Source: Candidatus Binataceae bacterium (lineage in GTDB: Bacteria; Desulfobacterota; Binatia; Binatales; Binataceae). Taken from it: a stretch of DNA of 35,864 nt. Every line of letters starts with the position of its first letter. Positions within the stretch are counted from its first letter, which is position 1. The notes beneath the pieces were generated by a model. The model was not told where the DNA came from. It searched no databases and worked only from the letters and a program-made list of their open reading frames with translations. Positions 8,275-16,592 of the stretch are shown here, in pieces. The DNA lies in contig JASHPB010000100.1 in assembly GCA_030038355.1 (NCBI GenBank), positions 1 to 35,864 of the forward strand, in the 5' to 3' direction. Both the position numbers and the translations under genes were made by a program.

Positions 8275-9210
8275 ATGGCCAATGACAATCTGCATGATCT
8301 CCGAGCATTTGTAGCAGTCGCTCGCGAGCGCAGCTTTACGCAAGCCGCGGCAAAGCTCAGCGTCTCACAATCCGCGCTCAGCCATACGATTCGAGGACTT
8401 GAGGAGCGCCTCGGAATCAGGCTGCTCACCCGGACGACGCGGAGCGTGTCACCGACCGTCGCGGGTGAGCGCCTCTTTCAAAACCTCGGGCCACGTTTCG
8501 AAGAAATTGAAGCCGAACTCACTGCGTTGGGTGAACTACGCCAACAGCCCGCAGGCACGATTCGAATCACGGCGACTGACTATGTGGCCAATACCATTCT
8601 CTGGCCGAAGCTGCAGAAACTGTTGCGGGATTATCCGGAGATAAAGGTCGAGATCGCGATCGAGTATGGTCTGATAGACATAGTCGCAGAGCGCTATGAC
8701 GCCGGCGTGCGATCAGGTGACCAGGTCGCAAAGGACATGATCGCCGTGCGTATCGGCCCGGACGGTAGGATGGCGGTAGTCGGCACTCCACCATACTTCA
8801 CCAGGCGCCCAGCGCCGAGGACGCCTCGCGAATTGACCGAGCACAATTGCATCAACCTGCGCCTTCCGACGCGCGGCGGTTTATATGCCTGGGAGTTCGA
8901 AAAGGGAAAGCGCAAGTTGAATGCCCACGTTGAGGGCCAACTGATCTTCAATGACACGTATCAGATGCTCAACGCATCGCTGGCCGGATTCGGACTGGCT
9001 TATGTGCCGCAAGACCTCGCGCAGCCCTACATCGCCAGGAATCGCTTGAAGCGCGTCCTCGATGACTGGTGTCCTCCATTCTCAGGGCCCCACCTATATT
9101 ATCCGAGCCGGCGACAAATCACTCCGGCGTTCGCGTTAGTCGTCGAAGCACTTCGATATTGTGGTCAACAAAAGAGGAGGCGAGAATTGAACTGCCCTCA
9201 GGACTACTAA
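8275..9210 (+). CDS. LysR-family transcriptional regulator
   Basis: A 311-aa LysR regulator. The winged helix-turn-helix is at residues 6-64 (LRAFVAVARERSFTQAAAKL, then SQSALSHTIRGLEERLGIRL, then TRTTRSVSPT). The effector-binding domain starts near residue 93 (GTIRITATDYVAN). The ATG at 8275 is chosen because it places the HTH at the usual distance from the start. The gene is divergent from the cupin-esterase-AKR-ADH operon and is presumably its regulator. The C terminus runs close to the tRNA-flank repeat at 9285. The effector is unknown; by analogy it may be a substrate or intermediate of the operon. Confidence 0.93.
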   Translation: MANDNLHDLRAFVAVARERSFTQAAAKLSVSQSALSHTIRGLEERLGIRLLTRTTRSVSPTVAGERLFQNLGPRFEEIEAELTALGELRQQPAGTIRITATDYVANTILWPKLQKLLRDYPEIKVEIAIEYGLIDIVAERYDAGVRSGDQVAKDMIAVRIGPDGRMAVVGTPPYFTRRPAPRTPRELTEHNCINLRLPTRGGLYAWEFEKGKRKLNAHVEGQLIFNDTYQMLNASLAGFGLAYVPQDLAQPYIARNRLKRVLDDWCPPFSGPHLYYPSRRQITPAFALVVEALRYCGQQKRRRELNCPQDY

Positions 9211-9284
9211 GGCCAAGCGCACGACAATCACAGCCGGCAAAAACAGCATATGACCTCGGTAGTTTTGGCGATCGACGAGTTGCT

Positions 9285-9346
9285 TAGGTTGGGCCGGTTT
9301 CACACCCATTTTGTGAAATGCCCCGGCCGGGAATCGAACCCGGACT
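9285..9346 (-). repeat. tRNA-Arg 3' half and downstream flank (att-like, tRNA end)
   Basis: This is the partner of 3581-3640, same orientation. It covers the T-arm and 3' acceptor strand of the intact tRNA (9319-9346) and the 34 bases after it. That flank includes a 6-bp hairpin, TTTCAC (9298-9303) with GTGAAA (9313-9318). The two copies enclose the LysR-regulated cassette. Confidence 0.65.
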
Positions 9347-9390
9347 TGAGGTTCCGGAGACCTCCGTGATGTCCTTTTCACTACCGGGGC
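9319..9390 (-). tRNA. tRNA-Arg (anticodon CCG)
   Basis: A full cloverleaf can be folded. The acceptor stem is GCCCCGG/CCGGGGC (7 bp). The D-stem is GTGA/TCAC. The anticodon stem is GAGGT/ACCTC with loop CTCCGGA, giving anticodon CCG. The variable loop has 4 nt and the T-arm is CCGGG-TTCGATT-CCCGG. The discriminator base is A and CCA is not encoded. It reads CGG codons. Its 3' end is duplicated at 3581-3640, so it appears to be an insertion target. Confidence 0.93.
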
Positions 9391-9486
9391 GTGCGCCTAG
9401 CGAGGAATCAATCATTATATCAGCATCCAAAGGCGGACAAGCGACTCAGGTTGACGGACTTCGAAACGTCCTGCACGATCGTCGTC

Positions 9487-10293
9487 ATGCCTGACGACGC
9501 AACGATCGACTCCCGCGCCGCGATTCGCGAGCAATACAAAACTCCGGTCAACTTCAATGCCCGCGTTCGCCTCCACGGCCGCTTCAGCACCAATAAAGTT
9601 TCCGGCGGCATGTTCAGCTGGATCTTCGATCAGATCCAAGCTCCGCCAAACGCGCGCGTCCTCGAGCTCGGCTCAGGCACGGCGCTCTTCTGGCGCGCTA
9701 ATCAGAATCGGATCCCGCCCGGATGGCGTATCACGCTCTCAGATTTCTCGGCAGGGATGCTCGCAGATGTGCGTGCGAACGTCGCCGCAATCCCGCACGC
9801 CTTCAGCTTCATGCAGATCGACGCGCAGGCCCTGCCCTTCGACGATCATTCCTTCGACGCGGTCGTCGCAAATCACATGCTCTACCATGTGCCTGACAAA
9901 CCGCGCGCGCTCCGCGAGATTCGGCGCGTGCTGGTGCCGGGCGCGCGGTGCTACGCGGCGACGATGGGCCGCTCTAACATGCGCGAGTTCACTGCCATGA
10001 CGCAGCGCTTCATCGGCATCTCGATGGGCCGCGCCGCCGAGCAGTTCGGCCTCGAGACCGGCTTCGATTACATTCGACCCGTGTTTTCGAAGGTCGAGGT
10101 GAGGCGATTCGATGACGCGCTCGAGGTGACGGAGGCGCAGCCGCTGATTGACTACATCGAATCGACGCGCATCGGCCGCAATGCGACCGCTGATCAGAAG
10201 GCGGCGCTCAAGGAATACGCCGAAGCCGAAATCCGCGCGCGCGGCTCACTTCATTTTACCAAAGACACCGGAATTCTGATCGCAACGGCCTAG
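9487..10293 (+). CDS. Class I SAM-dependent methyltransferase
   Basis: A 268-aa methyltransferase of the UbiE/Methyltransf_11 type. SAM-binding motif I is VLELGSGT (residues 58-65). The later motif LPFDDHSFDAVVANHMLYHV marks the usual post-II/IV region, followed by ALREIRRVLVPGA. The ATG at 9487 was chosen because the frame upstream (open to 9391) runs into the tRNA gene and looks non-coding. No clear ribosome binding site is seen. The gene is transcribed away from tRNA-Arg and stands just outside the putative island. The substrate is unknown. Confidence 0.83.
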   Translation: MPDDATIDSRAAIREQYKTPVNFNARVRLHGRFSTNKVSGGMFSWIFDQIQAPPNARVLELGSGTALFWRANQNRIPPGWRITLSDFSAGMLADVRANVAAIPHAFSFMQIDAQALPFDDHSFDAVVANHMLYHVPDKPRALREIRRVLVPGARCYAATMGRSNMREFTAMTQRFIGISMGRAAEQFGLETGFDYIRPVFSKVEVRRFDDALEVTEAQPLIDYIESTRIGRNATADQKAALKEYAEAEIRARGSLHFTKDTGILIATA

Positions 10294-10325
10294 AGTGATT
10301 TAGCCGGCCGCCCCCGGCGAAGACG

Positions 10326-11135
10326 ATGTCAGCCAACAGGATCACCGGTGGATTTGCAGTGTCGGGCGAGGCCTCGATTTACTTCGAGCGCGCGCGATCA
10401 GGCGATCCGTTGCTGTTCCTCCATGCCGGCATACCGACAGCAGGATGTGGGACGCGCAGTTTGCTCATTTCGCCGAGCGCACCGTGTCATCCGCTATGAC
10501 AGTCGCGGCATGGGCGAAATCAAAATGCCTAAGGCGCCGTGGACCCTGGATGGAGACCTGCTCGCCGTCCTCGCGCATCTGGACGTCAAAGGTGCGACGC
10601 TGGTCCGATGCAACGGCGGCGGCTCAACAGCGATCGATTGCGTTCTTGCCTTCCCCGACGGTAAAGGCGATGGTCCTGTCCGGCTCAGCTCGCAGTGGAT
10701 GGAACTGGTCCGCCGAAATGCGGGCGCGCATGGAGGAGACAGTTACTGCCTATCGAGTCGATCCGAATGCGCGGGTTCGGGCTGCTTCGCTCCAGATTGA
10801 CGGCGTTGGCAGGTCCGCCGAAGGCGTCGAACCTGTTTACCGCGCCCGCGAGTGAATCGCGGCTAACCATTCGGCGGTAGAAGCGCCATCGAATCCGGCG
10901 ACTCTTCCCGACCCGCTCCCGATCGATCGATCAGGTGAGATTAAAGTTTCCACCCTGGTCCTGGTAGGAAACCTAGAGCCTCGCGATCTGCACGAAATTG
11001 CGCACCTGCTGACGTAGGATTCCCCGATCGGGGTTGGTCGAACTGCCCAACTCGGCCCAGCTTCCGAGCATCGAGCATCCCGACGGGTTCAATCGTATGG
11101 TCAAAGACTTCCTGCAAGCGGTAAATACGGCCGGA
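10326..11135 (+). pseudogene. Decayed alpha/beta-hydrolase
   Basis: Pieces of one alpha/beta hydrolase follow one another in order but in changing frames. They are the N terminus with YFERARSGDPLLFLHAG (from 10326), MWDAQFAHFAER (10445), HRVIRYDSRGMG and a lid-proximal block (to about 10680), TLVLVGNLEPRDLHEIAHLL (about 10950-11010), and VELPNSAQLPSIEHPDGFNR with VKDFLQAVN (11034-11130). At least four frame changes are needed. The nucleophile elbow reads RCNGGG, with Asn where Ser should be, and the usual AHLPSIEHP has Gln in place of His. The gene is therefore dead both by frame and by active site. Confidence 0.72.
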
Positions 11136-11157
11136 GAGATTAGCACCCTGCCCGCTG

Positions 11158-12027
11158 TTAGCTGCCGCGGGCGGCCAGGCGTTGCGGCTCTGATTGCGAC
11201 GGAGGGTTGGCCTCCGCGAGCATCGCGGCGTGCCGCCGTTCCGCCTCGGGGCGCGCCTCCGCGATCACTTCGAGCATCTGCTGATGAAGCTTGCCGTTGC
11301 TCGCGAGTATGTTCGCACCTTCGAGATCAAGCTGCGAGCCGTCCATGTTGCTGACACGACCGCGCGCCTCCTCGATGATCAATGCGCCGGCGGCAACGTC
11401 CCAGGGCTTCAGGCCAAACTCCCAGAAGCCATCGACGCGTCCAGTCGCGACGTAACAAAGATCCAGCGCGGCCGCTCCGGTGCGGCGCACACCCTGCACG
11501 CGCATCATAAATGCTTCCCAGAACGCGAGGTAGAAGCGGCGCCGTTCGCGCCGATCATAAGGGAAGCCGGTCTGCAGCAAGGCCGATGACAGGAAGTCGC
11601 AGGTGCTCACGCGAATCGGACGGCCGTTGAAGCGCGCACCGCGACCGCGCTGCGCGACGAAGGTCTCCTTCTTGAGCGCGTCATACACGACGCCGAACAT
11701 CACGCGCCCCTTATGCTCGTACCCGATCGATACGCAGAACTGCGGATAGCCGTGCGCGAAGTTGGTGGTGCCATCCAAAGGATCGACGATCCATCGATGG
11801 TCGCTCTCGTGACTACTGCGGCCGGTCTCCTCGCCGAGGATCGCGTGCGTCGGAAACGCACGATGGATCACTTCGATAATCGCGGCTTCCGACTCCTGGT
11901 CGGCCTCGGTGACGAGATCGATCGAATTCGACTTGCGGTTTACGTGAATACGGCTGAGGCGCTTCAGGTGGATACGGCCAGCGGCGCGAGCGGCGCGCAT
12001 CGCGACTTGTTCGATATCGTTGACCAC
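11158..12027 (-). CDS. suhB: Inositol-1-monophosphatase family protein
   Basis: A 289-aa Mg-dependent sugar/inositol phosphatase. The metal-binding residues are present: VTEAD (39-43), GEET with E66/E67, WIVDPLDGTTNF with D82 and D85, and KPWDVAAGA with D210. The family hydrolyses myo-inositol monophosphate or related phosphates (histidinol phosphate, NADP, fructose bisphosphate in some members). The start is a GTG at 12027 without a clear ribosome binding site; an internal ATG at residue 10 is a less likely alternative. It ends a minus-strand run after UbiB and an acyl-CoA dehydrogenase, 81 bp behind the latter. About 25 C-terminal residues beyond the core are extra and polar. Confidence 0.9.
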   Translation of the reverse strand: MVNDIEQVAMRAARAAGRIHLKRLSRIHVNRKSNSIDLVTEADQESEAAIIEVIHRAFPTHAILGEETGRSSHESDHRWIVDPLDGTTNFAHGYPQFCVSIGYEHKGRVMFGVVYDALKKETFVAQRGRGARFNGRPIRVSTCDFLSSALLQTGFPYDRRERRRFYLAFWEAFMMRVQGVRRTGAAALDLCYVATGRVDGFWEFGLKPWDVAAGALIIEEARGRVSNMDGSQLDLEGANILASNGKLHQQMLEVIAEARPEAERRHAAMLAEANPPSQSEPQRLAARGS

Positions 12028-12108
12028 GATGACGAAGACGATATTAAAAGCGCGCGGCGATCGTCCAGCTGGATTCGTCGATCAATCGACAGCTTGCGTG
12101 AAATCAAA

Positions 12109-13287
12109 TCACCATCGCGGCATTTCGCCGAGACCGATCTCAAGTGCAACCTTGCCGAGCAACTCGCGCGCGCGCGCATTCGAGAGCGGATGATTCACTC
12201 CGGCACGAACGTCGCGATAGTAACGCTCCATCGGAAATTTCTTGAGGATGCCGTGCGCGCCGACGATCTCCATGCACTGATCGACGGCGCGGATGGCGTT
12301 GTTGGTCGCGACGTACTTGCATTGCACGACCCGCGCGAGGCCAACCTCTCCAGTGAATGACGAACGATTCAGCACATAGTCGCGCGCGGTGCTGAAGTAG
12401 AGAGCACGCGACTGCGCAAGCAGCGCCTCGGCCTCCGCCATCGCGAACTGGATGCCCGGCAGATATTTGATCGGGCGCGGTAGCGCGAGTGGCTTGAAGC
12501 GTGCCGCGAATTCCTTGGTGAACTTGAGCGCCGCGCGCGCGACGCCGGTATACACGGCCGCAACGGAAAGACTGAACCAGGCGAATAACGAGACCGCCTG
12601 ATCGCTGAACGGGCCGACCGGCCGCGCCTCGGCCATTGCCACCTTCGGCACCCGCACGTCTTTGATCAGCAGGTCGTGACTGGCAGTCGCACGCATCCCC
12701 ATTGCATTCCACGTCTCGATGAGCTCGAGGCCAGGTGTGCCACGCGGGATCACGAAGGTGGTCGCCATCAGCGGGTTGGTGTCCTCGAGCGTCGCCATCA
12801 CCATGAAGAGATCGATTACCGGCGAGAGGCTGGTAAAGGTCTTGCGGCCATTGAGGATATAGTTTTCGCCCTCGAGCCTTGCCTTGGTCGCGAACACGCC
12901 CCAATCGCCACCCGTTTCGGGCTCGCTGATTCCGCCGCCCATGATTTGCCGTCCGCGCCCTACAGTTTCGAAGAAGAGCTTCTCCGGCGGCGTGTGCGCG
13001 GTGCGCTCGACCATGCTGCCGAGACCGAACAGGTGCATGTTGATTGCGATCGCCGTCGCACCGCATCCTTCGGCCAGCGCTTCCTGGCACGCGACGTAGT
13101 CCTCGAGATCCGCGCCGAGGCCGCCATATTGCTCGGGAATCAGCAGCGCCGTGTAGCCGGTCGCCTTCATCCGATCGACGTTCTCGACTGGAAAGGTATT
13201 GTCGCGATCGTGATCGCCGGCGCGCGTCGCGAAATCGGCGGCCAGTTCGGTTGCCAGGGCAACAAGTTTTTCGCGTCTCTCCGACAT
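12109..13287 (-). CDS. Acyl-CoA dehydrogenase family protein
   Basis: A 392-aa flavoprotein with the acyl-CoA dehydrogenase fold. It has the N-terminal helical domain (LLIPEQYGGLGAD, 48-60), the mid-domain FAD contact GGGISEPETGGDWG (about 116-129) and a C-terminal block MEIVGAHGILKKFPMERYYRD. The region where short-chain members carry the YEGT catalytic glutamate reads RAGVNHPLSNARA, so the base is not at that place. This branch is common among desulfurisation (DszC/SfnB-like) monooxygenases and atypical dehydrogenases, so dehydrogenation of an acyl-CoA is not assured. It lies between the UbiB kinase gene (95 bp upstream) and the inositol phosphatase. Confidence 0.82.
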   Translation of the reverse strand: MSERREKLVALATELAADFATRAGDHDRDNTFPVENVDRMKATGYTALLIPEQYGGLGADLEDYVACQEALAEGCGATAIAINMHLFGLGSMVERTAHTPPEKLFFETVGRGRQIMGGGISEPETGGDWGVFATKARLEGENYILNGRKTFTSLSPVIDLFMVMATLEDTNPLMATTFVIPRGTPGLELIETWNAMGMRATASHDLLIKDVRVPKVAMAEARPVGPFSDQAVSLFAWFSLSVAAVYTGVARAALKFTKEFAARFKPLALPRPIKYLPGIQFAMAEAEALLAQSRALYFSTARDYVLNRSSFTGEVGLARVVQCKYVATNNAIRAVDQCMEIVGAHGILKKFPMERYYRDVRAGVNHPLSNARARELLGKVALEIGLGEMPRW

Positions 13288-13382
13288 TCAGAATGGCTCC
13301 TCGTCAGATGCAGCGATCGTCGCGCTGCGCTTTGATTTGCGGCGAAACAATTGCACGAAACCGCGGCGATGATGAAGCGGCC

Positions 13383-14759
13383 TCAATTTCCCGCGGGCGT
13401 GGCGGCAGCCGGCATCATCAGGCGCTGCGCGTAGGGCATGATGGTCGAGAATAGATCGACCTGCGAATCGAGAGATTTGCCGAGCCCGCTCAAGAGCCCC
13501 ATCATTCGGCTCACGAGCAGAACATCGGCGGGAACTTCGACGACCGGGTTGGCCTTGATCGCTCGCGGCAGCTCCTCGGAAAACTGCTCGATCAATTCCT
13601 TGTCGGCGTATGCCTTTTTTGCCTTCAGCGTGTTGCCGAGAAACAGATCGGAAAGTGCGAGCAGCGTATCGGGCGAGCCGTTGCGCGTGCGAAAGCCAAG
13701 ATCGGAAAACGCGCGAACCACGCCGTCGCGATTGTCGGTCAGAATCGAAAACGTGAGCCGCACCAAGCCGTCGCGAAAGGCCGGCGGAAAATCCTTGGCG
13801 AGGCCAAAATCGAGCAGCACCAGCACGGGGCCCGGCTGCACCAGGATATTCCCCGGATGCGGATCGGCATGGAAAAAGCCGTCGCGCAACACCTGCTCGC
13901 AAAATACCTCGACCAGCTTCTGCGCCACGGCATGCTTGTCGATTGCGGCGCGCTCCAGTCCTTCAATATCAGTGATCTTGATACCCGACGCGAATTCCAT
14001 CGTGAGGACGCGCCGCGTCGTGAATTGGCCGTAGACCTCAGGAATCATCACGGCGTGATCAGCCGCGAAGTTGCGGCGCATCGTCGCGGCGTTCTCGGCC
14101 TCGTGCACGAAGTCGAGTTCCATGGGGATGTACTTGAGCGCCTCGCGCATCAGGATGCGGTAATCGAAGTCGCGCTCCAGCCGCGCGAGCCATCGAAGCA
14201 CGAAGGTGAGGTTGCGCAGATCGGCGCGCACGATTCCTTCGATTCCCGGGTATTGGACCTTCACCGCAACGTCGCGCCCGTCCTTGAGGCGCGCGCGATG
14301 CACCTGCGCAAGCGAAGCAGACGCAAGCGGACGTTGATCGAACTCGACGTATGTCTCCGAGAGCGGACGGCCGAGCTCGCGCTCGATTTGCCCGCGGATC
14401 ATTTCGAAGGGGCGCGGCGGTACGCGATCGTGAAGTCCGGCGAGCGTCGAAACCCACTCGTCGGGCAGCACGTCGGCACGAGTCGCGATAAACTGCGACG
14501 CCTTGATCAGCAGTCCTTCGAGGCGGATTGCGGTGGCATATAGCGCGCGCGCAGCCCGCAAATCCTGGCCGCGATAAAGCTCGATGCGATTCTGGTCGCT
14601 GATGAACCGCGTCCAGAGCTGGACGCTTTTGTAACCAGCGTAAACCCTAATCGCGAGCCACACCACATTGGCGAATCGCCACGCCCGCGTCGCGAAACCG
14701 GGCTCGCGTGCTTCGGCGCTGAAGTCAAAAGTGGTGGACGTACTGGCGGCGGCAGGCAT
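13383..14759 (-). CDS. ABC1/UbiB-family atypical kinase
   Basis: A 458-aa protein-kinase-like protein of the UbiB/COQ8 family, whose members are ATPases that support isoprenoid-quinone or lipid metabolism. Family features: a modified KxGQ motif (KASQ, 86-89), the Ala-rich nucleotide loop ASASLAQVH (147-155), VAVK with K167, the catalytic HADPHPGN (297-304) and metal-binding DFG (317-319). A hydrophobic segment near residues 30-42 could be a membrane anchor, although no C-terminal membrane helices are visible. The gene is first in a minus-strand run with the acyl-CoA dehydrogenase and inositol phosphatase, and divergent from a methyltransferase gene. The G-to-S change in KxGQ is the one departure. 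Confidence 0.9.
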   Translation of the reverse strand: MPAAASTSTTFDFSAEAREPGFATRAWRFANVVWLAIRVYAGYKSVQLWTRFISDQNRIELYRGQDLRAARALYATAIRLEGLLIKASQFIATRADVLPDEWVSTLAGLHDRVPPRPFEMIRGQIERELGRPLSETYVEFDQRPLASASLAQVHRARLKDGRDVAVKVQYPGIEGIVRADLRNLTFVLRWLARLERDFDYRILMREALKYIPMELDFVHEAENAATMRRNFAADHAVMIPEVYGQFTTRRVLTMEFASGIKITDIEGLERAAIDKHAVAQKLVEVFCEQVLRDGFFHADPHPGNILVQPGPVLVLLDFGLAKDFPPAFRDGLVRLTFSILTDNRDGVVRAFSDLGFRTRNGSPDTLLALSDLFLGNTLKAKKAYADKELIEQFSEELPRAIKANPVVEVPADVLLVSRMMGLLSGLGKSLDSQVDLFSTIMPYAQRLMMPAAATPAGN

Positions 14760-14836
14760 CTGATATCTTCGGAAGCTCGCGATCTGAGATCGATCTTATG
14801 CGATCCCGGATCCTCAGAGAACCTCGTGAGGCGCCG

Positions 14837-15478
14837 ATGACGAAAGAAGACGAAGAATATTCGGCGCGGATTATCGGATGGCTCGAAAAGAGCTACCTCG
14901 CAGCCGACGAGCGCGGGGACGTGTTGGGCGGCTCGGGATCGTCTGGCGACATGGCGTCTTGGGAAAAGCGCCGGCGCGTGATCGCGCGTGCGTTCGATCG
15001 TAATGGCGCGTGGCTCGATGTCGGATGCGCCAACGGCCTCCTGATGGCGACGCTGCCCATCTGGGTGGCCGGGAAAGGATTCGCGATCGAAGCGCACGGG
15101 CTCGAGCTCTCAGCAAGAGTGGCCGAACGCGCGCGCATTCGATATCCACACTTCGCAGACCGCATCTGGACTGGCAACGTGATGTCCTTCGAGCCGCTAA
15201 TTCGATTCGGCTTCGTGACGGCGATCTCAGACTCCGTCGCGCCGAATCGATGCGCCGCGATGGTCGAGCGGATCGCGGCGCTCTATCTCAAAAGAGGCGG
15301 GCGCGTGATCCTCTCCTGCTACGGACCGGGCGGGTTCATCACCTCCACGAAAGCCTCGGCCGACGACCCACGGCGCTTCATCGCCGAGGCGGGCCTGCGC
15401 GTCGCCGGCTATGCTGAGCATCGCGACGAGGAGAACAATCTCACGAAGGTGCGCACCGCCTGGGCCGACGTCGATTGA
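14837..15478 (+). CDS. Class I SAM-dependent methyltransferase
   Basis: A 213-aa methyltransferase with motif I WLDVGCANGLLM (59-70), an acidic residue at the end of strand 2 (HGLELS), and a strand-4/5 region VTAISDS and RVILSCYGPGG. The C terminus is a charged tail, EHRDEENNLTKVRTAWAD. The ATG at 14837 has GAGG 6 nt upstream; an upstream ATG at 14798 would add 13 residues without support. It is divergent from ubiB. A decayed copy of its last ~70 bp is found at 16322-16393, past the Erm-like gene. The substrate is unknown. Confidence 0.82.
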   Translation: MTKEDEEYSARIIGWLEKSYLAADERGDVLGGSGSSGDMASWEKRRRVIARAFDRNGAWLDVGCANGLLMATLPIWVAGKGFAIEAHGLELSARVAERARIRYPHFADRIWTGNVMSFEPLIRFGFVTAISDSVAPNRCAAMVERIAALYLKRGGRVILSCYGPGGFITSTKASADDPRRFIAEAGLRVAGYAEHRDEENNLTKVRTAWADVD

Positions 15479-15594
15479 ATCCCCCGCTGCTCACCAGCAC
15501 CGAGGACAAGTCGCAACGCGTCGCTCATGCCCGAAGCGTTGACCGCCTTCGCTTCGGGGCCAGGCAACGAAAGGCCGTGGTCAACGAATGCTTA

Positions 15595-16260
15595 TCATGG
15601 CGAAACTGACCGATCGAACGGCCAATGCGTGCGCACGAACTCGCTATACAACCGGGCCATGGCACGCGGGAGTAGCACGGGTTGACGCCGTGTGACGATC
15701 AGGACCCCGGAGTCCACGTGCGGCACAGGTCGGAAAGCCGCAGCTGGTATATGCCGACCAAGATGGAACTCCCACCAGGGTAACCACGTTGTGGAGCGCA
15801 GCGTGGAGGGAGGTAAGGCCGCGCGCTTGCGCGCCACTTCCCACTGCACGATAAGGTCGGCCCGTTCCACGGCAATGTATGGAGTTTCCAGGAGTCGGCG
15901 AAGGACGTCGGTCGTATGTCGGAACGGAAGGGATCCGATCACGCGAAATGGCCGCCGCCTGGGAAGGGGCAAGGATAGAAAGTCGCCTTCCACAACTCGC
16001 ACGTTGTCGCGAAACATCTCGCGGATACGATCGCGCAGTCGCTCGGCCCAAACCGGATCGATCTCGATGGCTACTACCTCGACCTGGCGCCTTGCCAGGG
16101 CGATAGTGATTGCGCCGAGACCGGCGCCGAGCTCGATCACGAGTTCGCCGGGGCGAAAGTTCGCTTCGGCAACGATGCGGTCAGCGATTTCGGGATGAAG
16201 GAAATTCTGACCGAGGCGGCGCCGTCGCTCGTCGCGCAGTGTCCGCCGAGGGACGGGCAC
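15595..16260 (-). CDS. Erm-like 23S rRNA (adenine-N6)-methyltransferase
   Basis: A 221-aa member of the KsgA/Erm family, closer to Erm than to KsgA. It has RRRLGQNFL (14-22), the SAM motif ELGAGLGAITIALA, EIDP (strand 2) and EGDFLSLPLP (motif III). Motif IV reads GSLPF instead of N-[IL]-P-[YF]. Further Erm-like blocks are QWEVARKRA and FRPVPHVDSGVL. Erm enzymes methylate A2058 of 23S rRNA and protect ribosomes from macrolides, lincosamides and streptogramin B. The protein stops shortly after LYSEFVRTHWP, so the C-terminal helical domain is shorter than the 250-270 aa usual for Erm. The start is a GTG with a weak ribosome binding site. No leader-peptide attenuator was recognised. Confidence 0.75.
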   Translation of the reverse strand: MPVPRRTLRDERRRRLGQNFLHPEIADRIVAEANFRPGELVIELGAGLGAITIALARRQVEVVAIEIDPVWAERLRDRIREMFRDNVRVVEGDFLSLPLPRRRPFRVIGSLPFRHTTDVLRRLLETPYIAVERADLIVQWEVARKRAALPPSTLRSTTWLPWWEFHLGRHIPAAAFRPVPHVDSGVLIVTRRQPVLLPRAMARLYSEFVRTHWPFDRSVSP

Positions 16261-16321
16261 GGAAGGTCACCATCATGGGCATGGCCGTACTTTACCTGTC
16301 GCCGATGGTTGGCAGCAAGGA

Positions 16322-16393
16322 GCGCTTCATTGTCACGGCCGGCGGGCTATGCTGAGCATCACGACCGCGCCCACAATCTCCTGAGGTGCGCGG
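16322..16393 (+). pseudogene. Decayed duplicate of a methyltransferase 3' end
   Basis: This segment parallels 15371-15453, the 3' end of the methyltransferase gene on the other side of the Erm-like gene, in the same orientation. Shared stretches include GCGCTTCAT, GGCTATGCTGAGCATC, ACAATCTC and GAGGTGCGC/AAGGTGCGC. Translation keeps GYAEHHD and NLL where the intact copy has GYAEHRD and NLT, but then diverges. There is no start or SAM-binding region. Confidence 0.6.
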
Positions 16394-16555
16394 CGCCGGG
16401 GCAGTTGTCGAGTGTATGGTGCCCGCTGCGAAAAGGCGCAGCTTGACTGATAGCGATCGCACGGCTAGCGTGGCTCACATGTCAGGTACCACAGTACGCA
16501 TAGCTGTCAGCGCGGCCGCCGCAATCTAGACGGACACTGATACCTGGCTCGAAAA

Positions 16556-16592
16556 GGCCCCGAGGCTAAAGAGCCTCGGGGCCCTTTCTTTA
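16556..16592 (+). terminator. Rho-independent terminator
   Basis: A perfect 12-bp stem GGCCCCGAGGCT / AGCCTCGGGGCC (16556-16567 and 16572-16583) with loop AAAG is followed by CTTTCTTT. GAAAA on the left side would give a tail for leftward transcription too. No rightward gene ends close upstream; it stands about 20 bp before the MFS start, so it may insulate that gene or act as an attenuator. Confidence 0.85.

Noticed and set aside
9391-9486. Upstream start for the methyltransferase at 9391
   Set aside because: This would begin at the first base after the tRNA gene and adds 32 residues that are not methyltransferase-like.
12140-13090. 316-codon leftward frame inside the acyl-CoA dehydrogenase gene
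   Set aside because: It is an alternative-frame shadow with Arg/Gly-rich composition typical of GC-rich DNA.
14760-14836. CTGAG…CTCAG inverted repeat between ubiB and the methyltransferase
   Set aside because: The arms are only 5 bp and widely spaced, so this is expected by chance.
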